A stretch of DNA of 64,000 nucleotides from Cognatiluteimonas telluris (GTDB lineage: Bacteria > Pseudomonadota > Gammaproteobacteria > Xanthomonadales > Xanthomonadaceae), in assembly GCF_011320095.1 (NCBI RefSeq), contig NZ_JAANOY010000007.1, forward strand, positions 1 through 64,000, in the 5' to 3' direction. Positions 11,949-23,732 of this stretch are shown here, one piece after another; within the stretch, counting starts at the first letter, position 1, and each line of letters starts with the position of its first letter. Position numbers and translations under genes: made by a program. The notes beneath the pieces are model-generated. The model saw nothing but the letters and a program-made list of their open reading frames with translations. It was not told the origin of the DNA and made no database searches.

Positions 11949-12916
11949 CATCGCAACACGCCGCGCTCCCCGCCCTGAAGGTCACCGATCCGGCCGCGTT
12001 CGGCCGCGTCGCGGTGCTCATGGGCGGTACCAGTTCCGAGCGCGAGGTGTCGCTGGATTCCGGCCGCAACGTGCTGGAGGCACTGCGCGCGCGCGGCGTC
12101 GCCGCCGATGCGGTCGACGGCATTCCCACGCTGCTGCGCGAACTGCAGGACGGCCACTTCGCGCGCGTGTTCAACATCCTGCACGGCAACAACGGCGGCG
12201 GCGAGGACGGCATCCTGCAGGGGTTGCTGGAAGCCTTGCGCGTGCCCTACACCGGCTCCAACGTGCTCGGCTCGGCGTTGAGCATGGACAAGATCCGCAG
12301 CAAGCAAGTGTGGCTGTCGCTCGGCCTGCCGACGCCGCGCTATGCGCGGATCGAGAAGGGCGGAGACGTGCATGCCGCGGCGCGCGGAATCGGGCTGCCG
12401 GTGATCGTCAAGCCGTCCTGCGAAGGCTCCAGCGTCGGTGTCTCGCGCGTGCTCACCGACGCCGACCTCGACGACGCCGTCGCACTCGCCGCCAAGTATC
12501 CCGGGGAGCTGCTGATGGAGCAGATGATCCAGGGCGACGAACTGACCGTCGGCATCCTCGGCGATGTTGCGCTGCCGTCGATCCGGATCGTGCCCAAGGG
12601 CCAGTGGTACGACTACCACGCCAAGTACATCGCCGAGGACACCCAGTACCTGTGCCCGGGCCTGGACGGCGAGGCGGAAGCCGAGATCCGCCGCATCGCG
12701 CTGGACGCCTTCCGCGCGGTCGGCTGCAGCGGCTGGGGCCGGGTCGATGTCATGCGCGACAACAGCGCGCGCGATCGCAACAGCGGCGGGTTCTTCCTGC
12801 TCGAGGTCAACACCGCGCCCGGCATGACCAGCCATTCGCTGGTGCCCAAGGCCGCGCGCGAGATGGGCGTGGATTTCGGCGAGCTGTGCTGGCGGATCCT
12901 GGAGATGACGGTATGA
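11945..12916 (+). CDS. ddlB: D-alanine:D-alanine ligase DdlB
   Basis: 323-aa ATP-grasp enzyme making D-Ala-D-Ala for MurF. Family motifs include [14 protein letters not shown], the [10 protein letters not shown] loop, [11 protein letters not shown] and the C-terminal [13 protein letters not shown]. The GTG at 11945 is chosen because AGGAG lies about 9 nt upstream and it overlaps the murC stop; the next ATG (12020) would remove the conserved first strand. Confidence 0.95.
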   Translation: MTSQHAALPALKVTDPAAFGRVAVLMGGTSSEREVSLDSGRNVLEALRARGVAADAVDGIPTLLRELQDGHFARVFNILHGNNGGGEDGILQGLLEALRVPYTGSNVLGSALSMDKIRSKQVWLSLGLPTPRYARIEKGGDVHAAARGIGLPVIVKPSCEGSSVGVSRVLTDADLDDAVALAAKYPGELLMEQMIQGDELTVGILGDVALPSIRIVPKGQWYDYHAKYIAEDTQYLCPGLDGEAEAEIRRIALDAFRAVGCSGWGRVDVMRDNSARDRNSGGFFLLEVNTAPGMTSHSLVPKAAREMGVDFGELCWRILEMTV

Positions 12917-13752
12917 GCGCCGCCCTGCGCATCCTGGCCTGGACGCTGGCGCTGCTGCTGGTGACGTTGCCGGTGGTCGCGCTCGTCAACGGCTGGGTGG
13001 GCGCCGAGCACTGGCCGCTGCGCACCCTGCGGGTGGAAGGCCACCTGCAGCGGGTGGATCCGCAGCGCCTGCGCGCCACGGTGCTGCCGTATGCCGCCGA
13101 AGGCTTCTTCGCCGTGCAGCTGGCCGACGCGCAGGCCGCGGTGTCGCGGCTGCCGTGGGTGGAGCACGCCGAAGTACGCAAGCGCTGGCCTGACGTGCTC
13201 GAAGTGCGCATCGTCGAGCACCGCCCGTTCGCGCACTGGGGCCGCGACCGGCTGCTGTCCGAGCATGGCCGGCTGTTCCCGGCCAATGGCGCGGCGCCCG
13301 ACCACCTGCCGCGGCTCGATGGACCGGATGCCCGGGTGGCCGACGTGGTCGCCTTGTTCAACCAGTCGCGCGCGATGTTCGCGCCCAGCGGCGTCGACGT
13401 GCGTGCGCTCACGCTCGATCCGCGCGGCAGCTGGTCGCTGGTGCTGTCCAGCGGCACCGACGTGGTCGTCGGCAGCAGCGAGGCGCGCCTGCGCCTGGCC
13501 CGCTTCGCGCGGTTGATGCCGCAACTGCTGTCGCAGAAGCAGCTGCCGCTGGCGCGCGCGGACCTGCGCTACACCAATGGATTCGCATTGACCTGGGCGC
13601 AGAAGGCGGACGGGGCGAACGACGGCCCTGGATTCGTCGACGACGCATCGCGCCGGCGTCCAGTCATCGCGGCCGCAATGCAACGCCGCGATCCATCGTC
13701 GCTTGCGCCCGTCCCGCTTTCCCCTTTCCGATCCACGGCTGTCCAATCATGA
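12913..13752 (+). CDS. ftsQ: Cell division protein FtsQ
   Basis: 279-aa bitopic divisome protein: short cytoplasmic start, one membrane helix (about residues 5-25), a POTRA domain beginning [13 protein letters not shown], then the beta domain ([19 protein letters not shown], typical FtsQ). In the family it links FtsBL to the ring and restrains FtsWI. The last 40 residues after TNGFALTW are a low-conservation tail running into ftsA, overlapping it by 4 bp. Confidence 0.94.
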   Translation: MSAALRILAWTLALLLVTLPVVALVNGWVGAEHWPLRTLRVEGHLQRVDPQRLRATVLPYAAEGFFAVQLADAQAAVSRLPWVEHAEVRKRWPDVLEVRIVEHRPFAHWGRDRLLSEHGRLFPANGAAPDHLPRLDGPDARVADVVALFNQSRAMFAPSGVDVRALTLDPRGSWSLVLSSGTDVVVGSSEARLRLARFARLMPQLLSQKQLPLARADLRYTNGFALTWAQKADGANDGPGFVDDASRRRPVIAAAMQRRDPSSLAPVPLSPFRSTAVQS

Positions 13753-14984
13753 ACCGCAAAGGCGACAAGGCCCTCATCGTCGGCCTCGACATCGGCACCT
13801 CCAAGGTCGTGGCACTGGTCGGCGAATTCTCCCCGGGCAACCCGATCGAAGTGATCGGGATCGGTTCCCACGAATCGCGCGGGCTCAAGCGCGGCGTGGT
13901 GGTCGACATCGAATCCACCGTGCAGTCGATCCAGCGCGCGGTCGAGGAAGCCGAGCTGATGGCCGGCTGCGAGATCCGCTCGGTGTACGCGTCGATCTCC
14001 GGCAACCACGTGCAGTGCCGCAATTCGCCGGGCATCGTCCCGATCCGCGACGGCGAGGTGACGTGGTCGGACCTGGACCGCGTGCTCGAAGCGGCGAAGG
14101 CGGTGGCCATCCCCGCCGACCAGAAGATCCTGCATGCGATCCCGCGCGAGTACGTGCTCGACGATTCGCAGGAAGGCATCCGCAATCCGGTCGGCATGAC
14201 CGGCGTGCGGCTGGAGGTGCACGCGCACCTGGTCGTGTGCGCGCAGTCGGCCGCGGCCAACATCAGCAAGTGCGTGCAGCGCTGCGGGCTGCAGGTCGAC
14301 GACCTGATCCTGTCGTCGCTGGCCTCGGCCACCGCGGTGCTGACCGCCGACGAGCGCGAGCTCGGCGTGGTGCTGGTCGACCTCGGCGCCGGCACCACCG
14401 ACCTGGCGGTGTTCCTGCAGGGCGCGATCGCGCACAGCGCGTCGCTGCCGATCGCCGGCGACAAGGTGACCGAGGACATCGCGCACATGCTGCGCACGCC
14501 CACGCCGGAGGCCGAGCAGATCAAGGTCCGCTACGCCTGCGCGCTGGCGCAGCTGGCCAAGGCCGAGGAAAGCATCCAGGTCCCCAGCGTGGGCGAGCGG
14601 CCGCCCCGGCGCATGCCGCGCCAGTCGCTGGCGCAGGCGGTGCAGGCGCGCTACGAGGAGATCTTCGAGATGGTGCAGGCCGAACTGCGCCGCAGCGGCT
14701 TCGAGCAGCACGTGCGCGCGGGCATGGTCCTGACCGGCGGCGCGTCAAAGATGGAAGGCGTGGTCGAGCTCGCGGAAGAGATGCTGCAGATGCCGGTGCG
14801 CGTGGGCATCCCGCAGCACGTGACGGGCCTTGGCGAGGTGGTCGGCAACCCGGTGCATGCCACCGGCGTCGGCCTGCTGCTGATGGGAAGCCAGATCGAA
14901 CATCCGCGGCGGCCGGTGATCCCGACCGGGCGCGCGGGGAGTTTTCTCAACAAGTTGAAGAACTGGTACCGCGGCGAATTCTGA
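13749..14984 (+). CDS. ftsA: Cell division actin-like ATPase FtsA
   Basis: 411-aa actin-fold protein tethering FtsZ to the membrane. Phosphate-1 motif GLDIGTSKV at residue 13, the 1C domain, phosphate-2 VDLGAGTTDL, adenosine motif LTGGASKMEG and a C-terminal amphipathic membrane-targeting helix (NKLKNWYRG) are all visible. Length is standard. Its ATG overlaps the ftsQ stop. Confidence 0.97.
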   Translation: MNRKGDKALIVGLDIGTSKVVALVGEFSPGNPIEVIGIGSHESRGLKRGVVVDIESTVQSIQRAVEEAELMAGCEIRSVYASISGNHVQCRNSPGIVPIRDGEVTWSDLDRVLEAAKAVAIPADQKILHAIPREYVLDDSQEGIRNPVGMTGVRLEVHAHLVVCAQSAAANISKCVQRCGLQVDDLILSSLASATAVLTADERELGVVLVDLGAGTTDLAVFLQGAIAHSASLPIAGDKVTEDIAHMLRTPTPEAEQIKVRYACALAQLAKAEESIQVPSVGERPPRRMPRQSLAQAVQARYEEIFEMVQAELRRSGFEQHVRAGMVLTGGASKMEGVVELAEEMLQMPVRVGIPQHVTGLGEVVGNPVHATGVGLLLMGSQIEHPRRPVIPTGRAGSFLNKLKNWYRGEF

Positions 14985-15188
14985 CGCGGCCGGAGCACGG
15001 TGGCGGGTGGTGGCGGCGAAGGCGAAGGCGAAGGCGAAGGCGAAGGCGGCGGGCAGGGCAGGCAGGACTTTTGCGGTAGGCAACAGGCAATTCACATAAA
15101 CGTCGGAGTCGTGGTGGGTGGCGAACGAAGCGGGCTTCGGATCACCCCATCCAACGCGAATCACGGCACTTACAACGAGGACGTGGTC
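14985..15188 (+). repeat. ftsA-ftsZ spacer with (GGCGAA)5 and a candidate ftsZ promoter
   Basis: This is the only long gap in the cluster. It carries five perfect tandem GGCGAA hexamers (15015-15044). Downstream, TTGCGG (15071-15076) and CATAAA (15095-15100) are 18 bp apart and could be a weak ftsZ promoter. The ftsZ frame stays open through the gap back to a GTG near 15000, but the real start at 15189 has a GAGGA ribosome site and the family N-terminus. Confidence 0.6.
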
Positions 15189-16427
15189 ATGGCGCATTTC
15201 GAACTGGTGGAAAAGATGGCCCCGAATGCGGTCATCAAGGTAGTGGGCGTGGGCGGCGGTGGCGGCAACGCGGTCGCGCACATGGTCAACGGCAATGTGG
15301 ACGGGGTGGAGTTCATCACCGCCAACACCGACGCGCAGGCGATCAAGAACTGCGGCGCGAAACTGCAGCTGCAGCTGGGCAGCAACGTCACCAAAGGCCT
15401 GGGCGCAGGCGCGAATCCGGAAGTCGGCCGCCAGGCGGCGCTGGAGGATCGCGAGCGGATCATGGACGCGCTCGGTGGCGCCGACATGGTGTTCATCACC
15501 GCCGGCATGGGCGGCGGCACCGGCACCGGTGCGGCGCCGGTGGTGGCGCAGCTGGCCAAGGAGATGGGCATCCTCACGGTCGCGGTCGTGACCAAGCCGT
15601 TCCCGTTCGAAGGCCGCCGGCGCATGCAGGTCGCGCTCAAGGGCATCGATGAGCTGAGCCAGCACTGCGACTCGCTGATCACGATCCCCAACGAAAAGCT
15701 CATCACCGTGCTCGGCCGCAACGCGACCATGATCCAGGCCTTCCGTGCCGCCAACGACGTGCTGCTCGGCGCCGTGCAGGGCATCGCCGACCTGATCGTG
15801 CGTCCGGGCCTGATCAACGTCGACTTCGCCGACGTGCGCACCGTGATGTCGGAGATGGGCCTGGCGATGATGGGCACCGGCCATGCGCGTGGCGACGATC
15901 GTGCGTCGGCCGCGGCCGAGTCGGCGATCCAGAACCCGCTGCTGGACGACGTCAACCTGTCCGGCGCCAACGGCATCCTGGTCAACATCACCGCCGGTCC
16001 CGATTTCACCATGGCCGAGTTCGACGAGGTCGGGCGCACCATCGAGAACTTCGCCAGCGAGGATGCCACCGTCGTCATCGGCACCGTGCTCGATCCGGAC
16101 ATGCAGGACGAAGTGCGGGTCACGGTCGTGGCGACCGGGCTCAACCGTGCGGTCTCGCGGCAGCCGGTGCGCGACCGCGCCGACTTCGGCATGGACGTGC
16201 CGAGCCGCAAGCCGCAGGTGCAGCTGATCCACAGCCAGGGCCGTCGCGACGGCACCACCGGGATGCTGCTCGACGAGTCCGACGCCTATGCGCCGAACCC
16301 GGGCCAGGGCATCGGTGCCAGCCTGCGCCGCGGCGCCAGCGAGGCGGCGGCGCCGGCGGTGGCCGACTTCGGCAGCGACAGCAGCTACCTGGACATCCCG
16401 GCGTTCCTGCGCCGGCAGGCCGACTGA
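15189..16427 (+). CDS. ftsZ: Cell division tubulin-like GTPase FtsZ
   Basis: 412-aa GTPase that polymerises into the cytokinetic ring. The N-terminal KVVGVGGGGGNAV motif, tubulin signature GGGTGTGAAPV (T4 loop), the catalytic T7 region (NVDFADVRTVM) and the conserved C-terminal peptide YLDIPAFLRRQ, which binds FtsA and ZipA, are present. A variable linker precedes that peptide. It has its own 204-bp upstream gap with a candidate promoter, so expression need not depend only on readthrough from ftsA. Confidence 0.98.
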   Translation: MAHFELVEKMAPNAVIKVVGVGGGGGNAVAHMVNGNVDGVEFITANTDAQAIKNCGAKLQLQLGSNVTKGLGAGANPEVGRQAALEDRERIMDALGGADMVFITAGMGGGTGTGAAPVVAQLAKEMGILTVAVVTKPFPFEGRRRMQVALKGIDELSQHCDSLITIPNEKLITVLGRNATMIQAFRAANDVLLGAVQGIADLIVRPGLINVDFADVRTVMSEMGLAMMGTGHARGDDRASAAAESAIQNPLLDDVNLSGANGILVNITAGPDFTMAEFDEVGRTIENFASEDATVVIGTVLDPDMQDEVRVTVVATGLNRAVSRQPVRDRADFGMDVPSRKPQVQLIHSQGRRDGTTGMLLDESDAYAPNPGQGIGASLRRGASEAAAPAVADFGSDSSYLDIPAFLRRQAD

Positions 16428-16457
16428 GGCCGGCCCGCAGGTCGCACCACGTCCCCT

Positions 16458-16526
16458 CCGCCAGGCCTGCGCCGGCCTGGCGGGCTCCTCTTGGCCGGTC
16501 GGCTGTGACAGCCGGCCGGCGGTTTT
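16458..16526 (+). terminator. Double hairpin after ftsZ
   Basis: Two perfect stems follow the ftsZ stop. The first is 10 bp (16458-16467 with 16474-16483). The second is 12 bp with a TGA loop (16494-16505 with 16509-16520), contains one G-T pair and is followed by GGTTTT. The second fits an intrinsic terminator for the dcw cluster. The remainder of 16428-16749 shows no open frame of note. Confidence 0.65.
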
Positions 16527-16749
16527 GCCACGCCGCAGGATGTCCGGTCGAAGGCGCCCGGGATCGGATGGGCTCGCGGCTGAAGCCGCTCCTGGGCTGA
16601 GCCCACGGAGGGCCCCGGCCAGGCCAGGCGTTCGGTCCGGTGGCGATTCAGCCTTGCGTGCTAACCTTGGCGACCTTCGACGGCCGCTGGCCGTCGCCCG
16701 CGACCGGCCGCCGCCTTGACGCCGCCCGCCGCGCCAGACTCGAGCCTGC

Positions 16750-17658
16750 ATGCTCAAGCAACGCACCCTCAAGAATGTGATCCGCGCCACCGGCGTCGGG
16801 CTGCACAGCGGCGAGAAGGTCTATCTCACGCTGCGCCCGGCTGCAGTGGACACCGGCATCGTGTTCCGCCGCGTCGACCTCGACCCCGTGGTCGAGATCC
16901 CGGCCGATGCCAACCTCGTCACCGAGACGATGCTGTGCACCGGGCTGTCGCGCGACGGCGGCAAGGTGATGACGATCGAACACCTGATGTCGGCCTTCGC
17001 CGGCCTGGGCATCGACAACGCCTACGTGGATCTCTCGGCGCCGGAAGTGCCGATCATGGATGGCTCGGCCGGTCCGTTCGTGTTCCTGCTGCAGTCGGCG
17101 GGGATCGTCGAGCAGGCGGCCGCCAAGCGCTTCATCCGCATCACCCGGCCGCTGGAAGTGCGCGATGGCGACAAGCTGGCCCGGTTCACGCCCTACGACG
17201 GCTTCCGGCTCGGCTTCACCATCCAGTTCGAGCACCCGATGATCCCGGCGACGCAGTCGCGGGCGGAGGTGGAGTTCTCCACCGCGGCCTACGTCAAGGA
17301 AGTCAGCCGCGCGCGCACCTTCGGTTTCATGCGCGACCTGGAGTTCATGCGCGAGCGCAACCTCGGGCTGGGCGGCTCAATGGACAACGCGATCGTGCTG
17401 GACGAGTTTCGGGTGCTCAACGACGACGGCCTGCGCTATGGCGACGAGTTCGTCCGCCACAAGATCCTGGATGCGGTCGGCGACCTGTACCTGGCGGGGC
17501 ACGCGATCCTGGGGGCGTTCGAGGGCTTCAAGTCCGGCCACGCGCTGAACAACAAGCTGGTGCGGGCGCTGCTGGCCGAGCGCTCGGCGTGGGAGGAAGT
17601 GAGCTTCCCCGAAGTCGACGTCGCACCCATCGGCTATGGGCCTGCGCTGGCCGTCTAG
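16750..17658 (+). CDS. lpxC: UDP-3-O-acyl-N-acetylglucosamine deacetylase LpxC
   Basis: 302-aa zinc enzyme carrying out the committed step of lipid A synthesis. Conserved elements include TGVGLHSG, the zinc-ligand region [25 protein letters not shown], and the second zinc region [15 protein letters not shown]. Length is standard. It follows the dcw terminator with about 220 bp of its own upstream DNA, the usual placement after ftsZ in gammaproteobacteria. Confidence 0.98.
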   Translation: MLKQRTLKNVIRATGVGLHSGEKVYLTLRPAAVDTGIVFRRVDLDPVVEIPADANLVTETMLCTGLSRDGGKVMTIEHLMSAFAGLGIDNAYVDLSAPEVPIMDGSAGPFVFLLQSAGIVEQAAAKRFIRITRPLEVRDGDKLARFTPYDGFRLGFTIQFEHPMIPATQSRAEVEFSTAAYVKEVSRARTFGFMRDLEFMRERNLGLGGSMDNAIVLDEFRVLNDDGLRYGDEFVRHKILDAVGDLYLAGHAILGAFEGFKSGHALNNKLVRALLAERSAWEEVSFPEVDVAPIGYGPALAV

Positions 17659-17871
17659 GGCCCGGATTCGCCCAACCGCCGCCGAAAGCGCACTTCCGGG
17701 CGGGTCCCGACCTTGTTTCGCTGCCGGTCGCGATGCGGGCCTGCGCACCCTTCCCGGAGCGCAAGTCTCCTGATGGGTTAGCGATTGCTTAACCCTTCAT
17801 CGGTCCATCGCGGCTAGGATGCCCCCTCCCCGGCGCCCGGCCCGTCCGCAAGGACCCGCGGCACGGGGGAT
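17659..17871. other. Convergent spacer lpxC / dciA
   Basis: The 213-bp gap lies between two converging genes. An imperfect stem (17775-17782 with 17787-17795, one bulged T) may serve as a weak terminator. No open frame or other signal was seen. Confidence 0.4.
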
Positions 17872-18339
17872 TCAGGCGTCGCTTTCCGATTCGCCCGGCC
17901 CTGGTCCAGGGGTGGGCGGGTGGAGCGACGCCAAGGCAGCGTCCAGCGCCCCACGCGCGGCTGCCGACATCGGCAAGGCGGCACGCGGCGGCGCGGCGTC
18001 CGGAGCGGGCGAGCGCGTGGCCGTGCGGATGAGCACCTCGCTGACATCCAGCCCGACGGATCGGGCGGCGTCGAGCAGGTCGGCGGTGGCCAGGCGCAGG
18101 CGCGCATGCCACACCGGCGCATCGACGAGGAACACCAGCTGTCCTCCATTCACGTTAGCCAGCCGCGCGTGCGCGGCCAGTGAAGGGGGCAGGTGGGGCC
18201 GCAATCGCTGTTCCAGCGCGTCGAGCCACAGGGCGCGGCGGATCGGATCGGCGTTATTGCCGGTCAACAGCGCTTCGAGCGCGACGCGCGGCCTCCTGGG
18301 CGATCCGGGTGGCGCGTTCGACGAATGGGAACCCGACAT
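17872..18339 (-). CDS. dciA: DUF721 protein, DciA-type helicase loader
   Basis: 155-aa DUF721/DciA family protein. In bacteria that lack DnaC/DnaI, DciA helps load the replicative helicase DnaB. The KH-like core (ALWLDALEQRLRPHLPPSLA, then GGQLVFLVDAPVWHARLR) is recognisable; the C-terminal third is Ala/Pro-rich and likely disordered. The position between lpxC and an M23 peptidase ahead of secA matches Pseudomonas and Xanthomonas. Its start codon is only 3 bp from the divergent peptidase start, so its promoter and ribosome site (AAGG) lie inside that gene. Confidence 0.85.
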   Translation of the reverse strand: MSGSHSSNAPPGSPRRPRVALEALLTGNNADPIRRALWLDALEQRLRPHLPPSLAAHARLANVNGGQLVFLVDAPVWHARLRLATADLLDAARSVGLDVSEVLIRTATRSPAPDAAPPRAALPMSAAARGALDAALASLHPPTPGPGPGESESDA

Positions 18340-18342
18340 CGC

Positions 18343-19281
18343 ATGACCTTCGACAACAGTGTTTCGAACCTGATCCACCATACCCGCGCCCGCTTCGCCC
18401 GTCTCGGGGCGCAGCTGGCCCAGCGCTCGTGGCAGCGTCCACGCCTGGCACAGGGTGCCTGGTTGGGGGCGGGGTTCGTCCTCGGCGCCGGCCTGTGCAC
18501 CGGCGCGGGGTATGCGGAGGTGGCGCACCTGCACCGGCAGGCGGCCAGCCAGCAGGCGCAGCTCGACGCCACCCGCGCGCAGGCGCAGCGCGAGGTCAAC
18601 GCATTGGCCGCGCGGCTGGGCGAACTGCAGGCCGAGGCCAACCGCCTCAACGCGCTGGGCGAGCGGCTGACCCGCACCGGGCAGCTGGCCGATGGCGAAT
18701 TCGACTTCGACAAACCGGTCGGCATCGGCGGTGTCGGCCCGGTCCACGACCTGCCGGCGAGCGAGCTGCGCCAGGGCCTGGACCAGCTGGCGAAGCAGTT
18801 CCACGCCTCCGGCGAGCAGTTGTCGGTGCTCGACTCGCTGCTGTTCAACCGCAGGCTCGATGCCGAATCGCTGCCGTCGCGGATGCCGATCGCGCACAGC
18901 TACATCACCTCCGGCTTCGGCGGTCGCGCCGATCCGTTCGGCGGCGGCGCCGCCTTCCACAAGGGCATCGATTTCCACGCCAACATGGGCGACCCGGTGC
19001 TGGCCGTGGCCGACGGCGTGGTCAGTTACGCCGGCGTGCGCTCGGGCTACGGCAACGTGGTGGAGATCGACCACGGCAACGGCTACGTGACCCGCTACGC
19101 GCACAACTCGCGGCTGCTGGTGCAGGTCGGCGACCTGGTGCGCAGCGGCCAGCAGGTGGCGAAGGCCGGATCGACCGGCCGCTCCACCGGCGCCCACGTG
19201 CATTTCGAAGTCTGGGTCAACGGCGCGGTGGTCAATCCGCGCAAGTTCCTCGGCCAGGCGGCTCCGGTCACCCGGGGCTGA
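18343..19281 (+). CDS. M23 family metallopeptidase (membrane-anchored)
   Basis: 312-aa predicted periplasmic LytM-type endopeptidase or regulator. An N-terminal membrane anchor (about residues 42-60) is followed by a coiled coil (residues 62-110), a linker, and a C-terminal peptidase M23 domain. The zinc-site motifs are intact: HKGIDFHANMGDPV (HxxxD) and HVHFEVWVNG (HxH), so it should be catalytically active. It occupies the usual slot between dciA and secA. The ATG at 18343 is weakly supported; an in-frame ATG at 18325 would overlap dciA. Confidence 0.88.
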   Translation: MTFDNSVSNLIHHTRARFARLGAQLAQRSWQRPRLAQGAWLGAGFVLGAGLCTGAGYAEVAHLHRQAASQQAQLDATRAQAQREVNALAARLGELQAEANRLNALGERLTRTGQLADGEFDFDKPVGIGGVGPVHDLPASELRQGLDQLAKQFHASGEQLSVLDSLLFNRRLDAESLPSRMPIAHSYITSGFGGRADPFGGGAAFHKGIDFHANMGDPVLAVADGVVSYAGVRSGYGNVVEIDHGNGYVTRYAHNSRLLVQVGDLVRSGQQVAKAGSTGRSTGAHVHFEVWVNGAVVNPRKFLGQAAPVTRG

Positions 19282-19394
19282 GCAGGCGGGGTTGGCATGC
19301 GGGCTTGATCCGCCGCACGGCGGCCCCATTCATCCCAGCGGTGACCTGGCGTGCCCGCCCGGCCATCGCAGGGCGAGCCATCGGCAGGGCGCGC

Positions 19395-19439
19395 TACAAT
19401 GCGCGTTGCCAACAAAAAGGGCGCCCGGCGCCCTTTTTT
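19395..19439 (+). terminator. Bidirectional hairpin before secA, preceded by a TACAAT box
   Basis: An A5/T6-flanked stem (11 bp counting the A-T pairs; 19414-19424 with 19428-19438, loop CCG) has the shape of a strong intrinsic terminator in both directions. It lies 130 bp after the M23 stop and 80 bp before secA. TACAAT (19395-19400) just upstream resembles a -10 box, but no good -35 was found, so a leader-RNA reading is only tentative. Confidence 0.75.
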
Positions 19440-19520
19440 ATTGCCGGTCGCTTGCGCGCGGCGCCTTGGAGCCGGACCTGCTGACGGCCCGGCATCCCCC
19501 TTTCCCACTTTGGTACGTCA

Positions 19521-22259
<2,739 letters not shown>

Positions 22260-22283
22260 TCGAACCGCGCCCCGCGACATGCG

Positions 22284-22362
22284 GCCCCCTCTCCCGCTAG
22301 CGGGAGAGGGCTGGGGTGAGGGCAGCACGCGAAACAGTGCCCTCATCCGCCCTTCGGCACCG
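22284..22362. repeat. Palindromic repeat doublet (copy A) after secA
   Basis: It begins with a 24-nt perfect palindrome (22287-22310, core CTCCCGCTAGCGGGAG) followed by GGGGTGAGGG, the reverse of the Y half described at 50973. After a 14-16 bp spacer comes GCCCTCATCCGCCC (from about 22339), the forward X half, truncated before its own hairpin. The whole is the reverse complement of the sucC-sucD doublet. The palindrome could also end the secA transcript. Confidence 0.7.
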
Positions 22363-22483
22363 CGCAGCACCGCATCCCGGCCTTCGCGCCGGCGCTCAGG
22401 CGTTCACCGTCGCGCGAGCCCTTGGCTCACCAGCGTTCCTCTTCACACCGGCAATGGGAGAAGGATGCTGACCTGGAGACCGG

Positions 22484-23467
22484 ATGTCTGATCGGATCGT
22501 AGAAGTCATCGCCGGTGTCCTGCAGGACGCGCGCGGGCGGATCCTGCTGGCGCGCCGCACCGAAGGCCGCGACCTGGCCGGCCTGTGGGAATTCCCTGGC
22601 GGCAAGCGCGAGCCGGGCGAGACGCCCGAGGCGGCGCTGGCGCGTGAACTGTACGAGGAGCTGGGGATCGACGCCGAGATCGGCGAGCCGCTGATCCGGG
22701 TCCCGCATCGCTATCCCCACAAGCGGTTGCTGCTGGACGTGCGCCGGGTGGCCTCCTGGCGCGGCACGCCCAAGGGCGTGGAGAGCCAGGCACTGGCATG
22801 GGTGCCACGCGGCAAGCTGGCCAGCTATGCGATGCCGTCGGCCGATCGGCCGGTGGTGGCGGCGCTGCTGCAGCCCGATCGCCTGCTGGTGACGCCAGCG
22901 CCCGACGACGACGCTGCGTGGCTGGCGGCGCTGCAGCGCGCGCTGGATGCCGGCATCCGCCGCGTGCAGTTGCGGGCGGCGACGGGGATCGATCCCGGCC
23001 GCTGGCGCGCCCTGGTTGCCCAGGCGACGGTGCAGTGTCGTTCGGCGGACGCCGAGGTGCTGGTCAATGGTGACATCGACCTCGCCCGGGACCTGGGCAT
23101 CGGCCTGCATCTGCCCCAGTCGCAGCTCATGGCGCTGGACGCGCGGCCGCTGCCGGCGGCGTCCACGCTCGCTGCGTCCTGCCATGACGCCGCTTCGCTG
23201 CAGCGCGCCGAGCGCCTGGGCTGCGACTTCGCCGTGCTGGGTCCGGTCGCGGCCACCGCAAGCCATCCCGGCGCGCCGGGCATCGGCTGGGCGGCCTTCG
23301 CGGCCTTGCGCGAGCGGGCCGGGTTGCCGATCTATGCCATCGGCGGGCTTGGCGAGGCCGACATCGATGCGGCCCGCGGCCACGGCGCGCAGGGCATTGC
23401 CGCCATCCGCGCACTGTGGCCGCCTGCAGGGGTTGTAGCCTTTCCCACGGGAACAAAACTCGACTAG
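22484..23467 (+). CDS. mutT: Nudix hydrolase with C-terminal thiamine-phosphate-synthase-like domain
   Basis: 327-aa fusion. Residues 1-130 are a MutT-type Nudix domain with an intact box from about residue 40 (GGKREPGETPEAALA then RELYEELGI), expected to hydrolyse 8-oxo-dGTP or similar nucleotides. Residues 135-320 are a TIM-barrel domain related to thiamine monophosphate synthase (GCDFAVLGPV, YAIGGL segments). The fusion after secA is known from other gammaproteobacteria; the role of the second domain is unclear. It starts at an ATG 124 bp after repeat copy A. Confidence 0.88.
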   Translation: MSDRIVEVIAGVLQDARGRILLARRTEGRDLAGLWEFPGGKREPGETPEAALARELYEELGIDAEIGEPLIRVPHRYPHKRLLLDVRRVASWRGTPKGVESQALAWVPRGKLASYAMPSADRPVVAALLQPDRLLVTPAPDDDAAWLAALQRALDAGIRRVQLRAATGIDPGRWRALVAQATVQCRSADAEVLVNGDIDLARDLGIGLHLPQSQLMALDARPLPAASTLAASCHDAASLQRAERLGCDFAVLGPVAATASHPGAPGIGWAAFAALRERAGLPIYAIGGLGEADIDAARGHGAQGIAAIRALWPPAGVVAFPTGTKLD

Positions 23468-23521
23468 TGTGCGCCCCATGCCCGCTTGGATTGCGGGATC
23501 GCGAACGCCAGGGGACGGCAT

Positions 23522-23647
23522 TTGAAGAAGATCACCTCGTTGATGGCGGCTGCCCGCTGGTTTGTTCTCGCCGTTCTGTGGATGTCTCGCGGAGTAGCTT
23601 CACCCTTCGCTGGCCCCGCCAAAGACTTTCAAGCCCGTCTAGGGTGA
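23522..23647 (+). CDS. Possible 41-aa signal-peptide-like small protein
   Basis: A short frame starting with TTG encodes a basic start (KKITSLMAAARW), a hydrophobic stretch (FVLAVLW) and a small-residue region (SRGVASPFAG) that looks like a signal peptidase I site, then ends after only about 12 more residues. AGGGGA lies about 7 nt upstream. It may be a real small secreted peptide or the 5' remnant of a lost gene. No family was recognised. Confidence 0.3.
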   Translation: MKKITSLMAAARWFVLAVLWMSRGVASPFAGPAKDFQARLG

Positions 23648-23732
23648 TTGGGGCAGCTACACCTCAGCGTAAGCGCTGCCCGCCACCCGCGCGGCGGTAT
23701 AGAGCAGCGGTGAACATTCCAAAGGGGCTCAA

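Noticed and set aside
15000-15188. 63-residue N-terminal extension of FtsZ
   Set aside because: The extension is low-complexity and encoded by a hexamer repeat; the ATG at 15189 has a GAGGA site and the family N-terminus.
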